Positions 50,691 through 54,814 of a DNA stretch of 54,814 nucleotides are shown piece by piece. Within the stretch, counting starts at the first letter, position 1; every line of letters begins with the position of its first letter. A model generated the notes under the pieces. That model saw nothing but the letters and a program-made list of their open reading frames with translations. It had not been told where the DNA came from and ran no database searches. Source of the DNA: Pseudonocardia xinjiangensis (GTDB lineage: Bacteria; Actinomycetota; Actinomycetes; Mycobacteriales; Pseudonocardiaceae); assembly GCF_012911925.1 (NCBI RefSeq), contig NZ_JAAXKY010000033.1, positions 1 to 54,814 on the forward strand. The letters are read 5' to 3'. Made by a program: the position numbers and the translations under genes.

Positions 50691-51527
50691 GTGCCGGGTG
50701 GGCAGTCGCGCTCCGGGCCGCACGGCCAGGGCGAGCGCAGCGGCGCGCGTCGCGACCTGAACTTCAAACGGCCCTCGATCGCGCGGGTCTACGACTACGT
50801 ACTCGGTGGGCGGGAGAACTTCGACATCGACCGCCGCGCCGCCCACAGCTTCCTCAACGTGATTCCCGAGGCCGGGCAGCTCGCCAAGGACAACCGCCTT
50901 TTCGTGCGCCGCGGCGTGCGCTTCCTGGTGGGCGAGGCCGGCATCAAGCAGATCATCGACGTCGGCTCCGGCCTGCCGACCGCGGGGAACGTGCACGAGA
51001 TCGCGCACGCGATCGACCCCACCGTGCGGGTGGTCTACGTGGACAACGACCCGATGGTGCTGACCCACGCCCGGGCCATGCTCGACGAGAACGAGACCAG
51101 CACGGTGATCACCGCCGACCTGCGGGCTCCCGAGACGATCTTCGACGATCCGGAGACCCGCAAGCTCGTGGACATGGAGCAGCCGTTCGCGGTGCTCATC
51201 TCGGCCATCCTGCACCACCTGTCCGACGAGGAGGATCCCTTCGGCGCCGTGGCCGAGTTCCGGGGCCGGCTCTCCCCCGGCAGCCACCTGCTGGTCAGCC
51301 ACTTCCTCGACGAGGACCCACGGTGCCGGGACCTCGAGCGGGGGTTCATGGACGGCCTCGGCTCCGGGCGCTTCCGCACCTGGGACGAGAACCGCAGCTT
51401 CTTCGAGGGGCTCGAGATGGTCGAGCCGGGCCTGGTGTACCTCAACAGGTGGCGGCCGGACGAGGACACGCCGAGGGACCACCCGGTCGAGAAGCTCTTC
51501 GTGGGCGGCATCGGCCGCAAGGTCTGA
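50691..51527 (+). CDS. SAM-dependent methyltransferase, DUF574 (Methyltransf_19) family
   Basis: 278 residues. Family pattern: 'RPSIARVYDYVLGGRENFDIDRRAAHSFLNVIPEAG', 'KQIIDVGSGLPTAGNVHEIAHAIDPTVRVVYVDNDPMVLTHARAML' (SAM site), 'AVLISAILHHLSDEEDPFGAVAEFRGRLSPGSHLLVSHF' and 'FFEGLEMVEPGLVYLNRWRPD'. Very common in actinomycetes; substrates are unknown. GTG 50691 has AAGGAGG 6 nt upstream. Confidence 0.94.
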   Translation: MPGGQSRSGPHGQGERSGARRDLNFKRPSIARVYDYVLGGRENFDIDRRAAHSFLNVIPEAGQLAKDNRLFVRRGVRFLVGEAGIKQIIDVGSGLPTAGNVHEIAHAIDPTVRVVYVDNDPMVLTHARAMLDENETSTVITADLRAPETIFDDPETRKLVDMEQPFAVLISAILHHLSDEEDPFGAVAEFRGRLSPGSHLLVSHFLDEDPRCRDLERGFMDGLGSGRFRTWDENRSFFEGLEMVEPGLVYLNRWRPDEDTPRDHPVEKLFVGGIGRKV

Positions 51528-51540
51528 GGCGCGGCCGCAT

Positions 51541-52146
51541 TCACCCGGCGGGCCCGGTGGGGCCGGCGCCGCGGATGCGCTGCAGCAGCGGCTCGACGGC
51601 GCGGGTCACGAACCGGGTGAGCACGAGCAGCAGGAGCGCGAGATAGGTCACCCCCGGGACCAGCGCCACCACCAGCAACGCGACCGCCAGGATCGCCGTG
51701 GTGGCCACCGCGCCCGCCACGTCGGCCCCGCCGCGGATGATGAACGCGAGCACCGTCAGGCAGATGCTGCTCGCCAGGATCGCCCCGACGTACACCGTGG
51801 CCGTGAACCGGTCGTCGCCGTACACCCCGATCATCCCCGTGGGGAACGGCAGCACCACGATCGTGAGCAGCCACGCCATGTTCCAGAACAGCAGGCCCCG
51901 GGAGTCGGCGTCCGCCGCGTCGAACAGTCGGCGGTGCACCACCCAGAGGCGGGCGATGACGGCGAAGCTCAGCAGGAAGCTGTAGATCTGCGGCTGGTTG
52001 TCCGTGATCACCTCGACCGAGGGCACCTGCGCCTGCCCCACGTGCCCCACCGCGTCGACCAGTGGCAGGACGAGCAGGGTGATCGCGATGGCGACCACGG
52101 CGTCGGTGAACATGACGAGCCGTTCCAGGGACGTGGGCGCGGCCAT
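51541..52146 (-). CDS. TMEM175-like (DUF1211) membrane protein
   Basis: 201 residues, six helices. The first helix carries the family's filter motif region 'RLVMFTDAVVAIAITLLVLPL' (F-T-D-A; usually F-S-D), then 'RLWVVHRRLFDAADADSRGLLFWNMAWLLTIVVLPFPTGMIG'. Bacterial TMEM175 homologues are potassium-permeable channels. ATG 52146. Divergent from the SDR gene; direct repeats lie between them. Confidence 0.87.
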   Translation of the reverse strand: MAAPTSLERLVMFTDAVVAIAITLLVLPLVDAVGHVGQAQVPSVEVITDNQPQIYSFLLSFAVIARLWVVHRRLFDAADADSRGLLFWNMAWLLTIVVLPFPTGMIGVYGDDRFTATVYVGAILASSICLTVLAFIIRGGADVAGAVATTAILAVALLVVALVPGVTYLALLLLVLTRFVTRAVEPLLQRIRGAGPTGPAG

Positions 52147-52162
52147 GCCCGTGACGGTAGGG

Positions 52163-52204
52163 GCTTCTCAGCGGGCGTTCAGCAATCCGACGCGCTTCTC
52201 AGCG
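52163..52204. repeat. Direct repeat GCTTCTCAGCG in a divergent promoter region
   Basis: GCTTCTCAGCG occurs at 52163-52173 and again at 52194-52204, 31 bp apart (three helical turns), between the divergent genes at 52146 and 52238. Candidate activator or repressor sites on one face of the DNA. Confidence 0.4.
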
Positions 52205-52237
52205 TCACTACAGGGTGGACTTCCTAGCGTTAGTCCC

Positions 52238-53050
52238 ATGTCCACCGCACTTGTCACCGGCGCCAGCCGCGGCCTCGGCGCCGTCTTCGCCGACCGTCTC
52301 GCACGGGACGGCATGGATCTCGTTCTCGTCGCACGGGACCGCGCCGGGCTGGAGCGCACCGCGGCCGCCGCACGCCGCCACGGCGTCTCGGCCGAAGTCC
52401 TGGCCGCCGACCTGTCGACCCCGGCCGGACGGGCCGCGGCGGAGGACCGGCTCGCCGACCCGTACCGCCCCGTCGAGATGCTGGTGAACAACGCCGGCGT
52501 CGAGAACAGCGACGTGTTCGTCGAGGCCGACCTGCACGACCTGCAGAGCCAGATCGACACGAACATCACCGCGGTCATGTCTCTGACCCACGCCGCGCTT
52601 CCCGGCATGATCGCCCGCGGCAGCGGCTCGGTGATCAACGTGGCGAGCTTCGCCGGCTACCTCCCCGCACCGGGCAGCACGTACGCCTCGACCAAGGCGT
52701 GGGTGCTCGCGTTCACCGACACGATGGCGGCGTCACTGCCGGGCACGGGCGTCGGCATGATCGCTCTCTGCCCGGGGCGGATGCGCACCGGCAAGCACGA
52801 CGCGCCCGCCGCCCCGTCTCCGCTGTGGCTGGACCCTGCGGCCGTGGTGGACCAGTGCCTGCGCGACCTCGGCCGGGGCCGCACCCTCTGCACCCCGGGT
52901 TGGCTCTACCGCAGCGTGGTGGGCGCGCTGGAGGCCCCGCGCCGTTCGATGCGCGCCGCGGCGCGCCTGGCCGGGCGGGGCCGCGCAAAGCACGGCGCGG
53001 ACGCCCCACCGTCGACCACCCGGCCGGCCCCCGTGCGCACCGCCGCCTGA
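52238..53050 (+). CDS. Short-chain dehydrogenase/reductase
   Basis: 270 residues. NAD(P) site 'ALVTGASRGLGAVFADRLA', 'VNNAG' and catalytic 'INVASFAG...YASTKA' (Ser, Tyr, Lys). NADP preference is suggested by Arg after the Gly motif. ATG 52238 has no ribosome site and a possible -10 (TAGCGT) lies 7 bp upstream, so translation may be leaderless. The C-terminal 70 residues are basic and Ala/Arg-rich, longer than usual. Substrate unknown. Confidence 0.92.
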   Translation: MSTALVTGASRGLGAVFADRLARDGMDLVLVARDRAGLERTAAAARRHGVSAEVLAADLSTPAGRAAAEDRLADPYRPVEMLVNNAGVENSDVFVEADLHDLQSQIDTNITAVMSLTHAALPGMIARGSGSVINVASFAGYLPAPGSTYASTKAWVLAFTDTMAASLPGTGVGMIALCPGRMRTGKHDAPAAPSPLWLDPAAVVDQCLRDLGRGRTLCTPGWLYRSVVGALEAPRRSMRAAARLAGRGRAKHGADAPPSTTRPAPVRTAA

Positions 53051-53112
53051 ACGACAGCGCCTCCCGAACGACAGGGCAGCCCGAACGACAGGGACCAACG
53101 TGCCGGCGACAG

Positions 53113-53496
53113 TCACGAGGTGCCGTTCGACCGACGGCCGTCCTCGGCGTACTCCTCGGCGCCCTGCCCCCGGCCGTTGCGCTGGTCCGTCAGGCGCGCG
53201 ACCTGCCGCTCGAGCTCGGCGATCCGGTCCCGCGCGGTGTCGAGACCGTCCTGAAGCTCCACGATCCGGGCGGCCGCGTCCAGCGTCAGCCCTTCGTCGA
53301 ACAGGGTCCGCATCCGCGCGGCGAGCACCAGCTGGCGGCGCGAGTAGCGCCGGTGGCCACCACCCGACCGCTGCGGTTTCAGCACCCCCGCGGCGTCGAG
53401 GCTGCGCAGGAAGGCCGGCTGCACCTCGAGCAGCTCCGCAGCCTGGCCCATCGCCACCGCCGGATAGTCCTCGTCGTCGAGCCGACCCACACCCAT
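53113..53496 (-). CDS. MerR-family transcriptional regulator
   Basis: 127 residues. HTH and wing: 'MGQAAELLEVQPAFLRSLDAAGVLKPQRSGGGHRRYSRRQLVLAARMRTLFDEGLTLDAAARIVELQDGLD', followed by a coiled coil ('RIAELERQVARLTDQ'). No metal-binding Cys or large effector domain, so it belongs to the short group that senses through partners or DNA state. ATG 53496 follows GGGGGAGG. Confidence 0.92.
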   Translation of the reverse strand: MGVGRLDDEDYPAVAMGQAAELLEVQPAFLRSLDAAGVLKPQRSGGGHRRYSRRQLVLAARMRTLFDEGLTLDAAARIVELQDGLDTARDRIAELERQVARLTDQRNGRGQGAEEYAEDGRRSNGTS

Positions 53497-53697
53497 GGAC
53501 ACCTCCCCCGAGATTTCCAGTCATTGATACAGATCCTATCGAGCTGACGACAGAGGAAGTCTTCGCGGACGCCAGTGGCGCCGTTGCAGTGCGTTCTCCG
53601 CCGTCCTACGATTCGCACCCCGGTTGAGTCCACAGCCGGCCATCGCCTGTCCCCGGCCCTCGGCCGCGCACAGGCGACCCTCCCGGAGAGAGCATCG

Positions 53698-54108
53698 GTG
53701 ACCGACGTGGACAGCTCCGCCTCCCGCGTGTCGGCGCCCCCCGCGACCCTGGACATCGAGGTCACGGTCATCCGGGACGGCACGTCACCGCACTTCCGCG
53801 TCCACCTCGGCGGAGAGCTCGACATCTCCACCGTCGGCCTGCTCGCCGACGCGGTGGGCGAGCTGTCCGGAACGCGGCCCGAACTGGTCGAGATCGACCT
53901 GTCCGAACTGCGCTTCGTGGACGCGCGGGGGCTGCGCGCGTTCGTCGACATCGACGGCGACCTGCGCGCCACGGGCAGCCGCATCGTCCTCACCAACCCC
54001 ACCCCGCACATCGCCCGGATCCTGACCCTGACCGCGGTGGACACCGAGATCACCGTGCGATCGGACGGGTCCGGGCACGCGTGCGTGCACGCACCACCGC
54101 TGGGCTGA
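53698..54108 (+). CDS. STAS-domain protein (anti-anti-sigma factor-like)
   Basis: 136 residues. STAS fold: 'HFRVHLGGELDISTVGLLADAVGELSGTRPELVEIDLSELRFVDARGLRAFVDIDGDL'. The site that is D-S-S-G in phospho-regulated anti-anti-sigma factors reads D-A-R-G, so the usual Ser phospho-acceptor is missing. The protein could bind its partner constitutively. GTG 53698 has CGGAGAG upstream. It is 46 bp before an RsbW-like ATPase, its probable partner. Confidence 0.9.
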   Translation: MTDVDSSASRVSAPPATLDIEVTVIRDGTSPHFRVHLGGELDISTVGLLADAVGELSGTRPELVEIDLSELRFVDARGLRAFVDIDGDLRATGSRIVLTNPTPHIARILTLTAVDTEITVRSDGSGHACVHAPPLG

Positions 54109-54154
54109 ACCTCCCCTGTGTGTAAACATCCGCCGGGCGGGAACAGCACGTTCG

Positions 54155-54814
54155 GTGACGGAATTACCAGGCGACGACGGTGGTCCGACCGGCCGAAGGG
54201 GCCGGCGGAGGGCTGCACCATTGCCTGGTGCCGATGCGCTCACCCTGCGGCTGCCCGCCGAGCCCGCCACGCCGTCGCTCGTCCGACGACGTGTGCGGGG
54301 ATGGCTGGAGGTCCACCAGTGGCCCGATGACGCCGTCGACGACGTCATCCTGGCCGTGCACGAGGCCGTGGCGAACGTCGTCGACCACGCCTACGCGCCC
54401 GGGGTCGACGGCCAGGTCGTCCTCACCGCGACGCTGGTCCCCGACGGCCGCGAGCGCCGGGTCCGGATCGTGGTGCAGGACAGCGGCCGGTGGCGCTCGC
54501 CCCCGGCCGACCCCGGCTACCGCGGCCGCGGGCTCCAGATGGTGCGCAGCTGCATGGACGTCGTCGACATCCGTCGGGGCACCGACAGCCGGGGCGGAAC
54601 CGATCTCGTCATGCTCACCCCCGCCGTCGCGGCCGCTCCCGGACGCCGGGTTCTCACCGCCGGTGTCCGCCGGTCGGATCCCGGCCTCCTCGGCCGCGTC
54701 CGCCGGATGCGGGCCCGCGCCCGGGTCGTCGCCGGGCTGGCCGTTCGCCTGCTCGCCGCGGCTCGTCGACTCCGCGCTCGCCGGCGACGCGGATCCCCTC
54801 CGCCCGCCCCCCAG
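54155..54814 (+). CDS. RsbW-like HATPase (anti-sigma/serine kinase), 3' truncated by window
   Basis: The frame runs open from GTG 54155 to the end of the window (220 codons, no stop). 'LRLPAEPATPSLVRRRVRGWLEV' leads to the HATPase N-box 'AVHEAVANVVDHAY', the G1 box 'IVVQDSGRW' and 'YRGRGLQMVRSCMDVVDI'. This is the GHKL fold of anti-sigma factor kinases. The part after about residue 165 is Arg/Ala/Pro-rich and of unknown role. GTG gives 'VTELPGDDGG'; a TTG at 54221 with GGAGGG upstream is the alternative. With the STAS protein upstream it forms a sigma-control pair. Confidence 0.87.
   Translation, partial: MTELPGDDGGPTGRRGRRRAAPLPGADALTLRLPAEPATPSLVRRRVRGWLEVHQWPDDAVDDVILAVHEAVANVVDHAYAPGVDGQVVLTATLVPDGRERRVRIVVQDSGRWRSPPADPGYRGRGLQMVRSCMDVVDIRRGTDSRGGTDLVMLTPAVAAAPGRRVLTAGVRRSDPGLLGRVRRMRARARVVAGLAVRLLAAARRLRARRRRGSPPPAPQ

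Noticed and set aside
1..54814. tRNA, rRNA, CRISPR arrays, insertion sequences and classical riboswitches
   Set aside because: Looked for cloverleaf-like gaps, regular spacers, transposase motifs with terminal repeats and cobalamin-type elements before the NiCoT gene; none could be supported by eye.

Overview
The window is very GC-rich (roughly 70% or more), densely packed, uses many GTG (and a few TTG) starts, and carries protein families typical of actinomycetes: DUF6328, the DUF574-type methyltransferase, LAL-type LuxR regulators, PadR/TetR regulators, DUF5134, and an STAS/HATPase sigma-control pair. It looks like a chromosomal segment of a Pseudonocardia-like or related actinobacterium. 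I see no rRNA, tRNA, CRISPR array, insertion sequence or prophage. The genus is an inference from gene content and style.

Left part (1-8.4 kb). The window opens inside a family-7 polysaccharide (alginate-type) lyase. A minus-strand cluster follows: a one-piece GAF/histidine kinase/receiver/LuxR protein, then class II aldolase, HAD phosphatase, DhaL-like and DhaK-like subunits. It reads as a ketose (or dihydroxyacetone/tetrulose) phosphorylation and cleavage pathway. A DesK-type kinase with its response regulator, and a tiny DUF6223-like membrane protein, follow.

Middle-left (8.4-15.5 kb). A Tat-exported multicopper oxidase converges on a tightly coupled operon: alpha/beta hydrolase, then the N-terminal half of a nitrile hydratase beta subunit, its C-terminal half, and the alpha/gamma subunit with a VCTLCSC metal claw. 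This is the thiocyanate-hydrolase-like scnB-scnA-scnC order. A second alpha/beta hydrolase, a truncated DUF1003 gene and a COG4705 membrane protein complete the block.

Lipid and metal block (15.5-28.6 kb). A six-gene minus-strand operon (hydrolase, FAD oxidoreductase, DUF1365, two cyclopropane-synthase-like methyltransferases, DUF1295) is almost entirely joined by 4-bp start/stop overlaps and probably modifies membrane fatty acids. Next come a NiCoT nickel/cobalt permease, a copper operon (DUF5134, YcnI, CopC-CopD) and a two-component pair arranged tail to tail.

28.6-34.3 kb holds a GlsB-type membrane protein, an orphan protein vaguely like a phage tail terminator, a pyruvate-oxidase-like ThDP enzyme, a DUF6328 membrane protein and a CopD-like membrane protein preceded by a small coupled ORF.

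35.1-40.2 kb is a sulfur-acquisition operon: flavin monooxygenase, tandem rhodanese, ABC permease, binding lipoprotein and ATPase. It is preceded by a 28-codon Cys-rich leader peptide that is a good candidate for cysteine-dependent attenuation.

40.2-54.8 kb is regulatory and accessory: P450/PadR, two TetR regulators, a 940-aa LAL regulator, a COG4315 lipoprotein, a SnoaL-like protein, an NDH-2-like flavoprotein, a DUF574-type methyltransferase, a TMEM175-like channel, an SDR, a MerR regulator, an STAS protein lacking the phospho-serine, and an RsbW-like ATPase cut by the window end.
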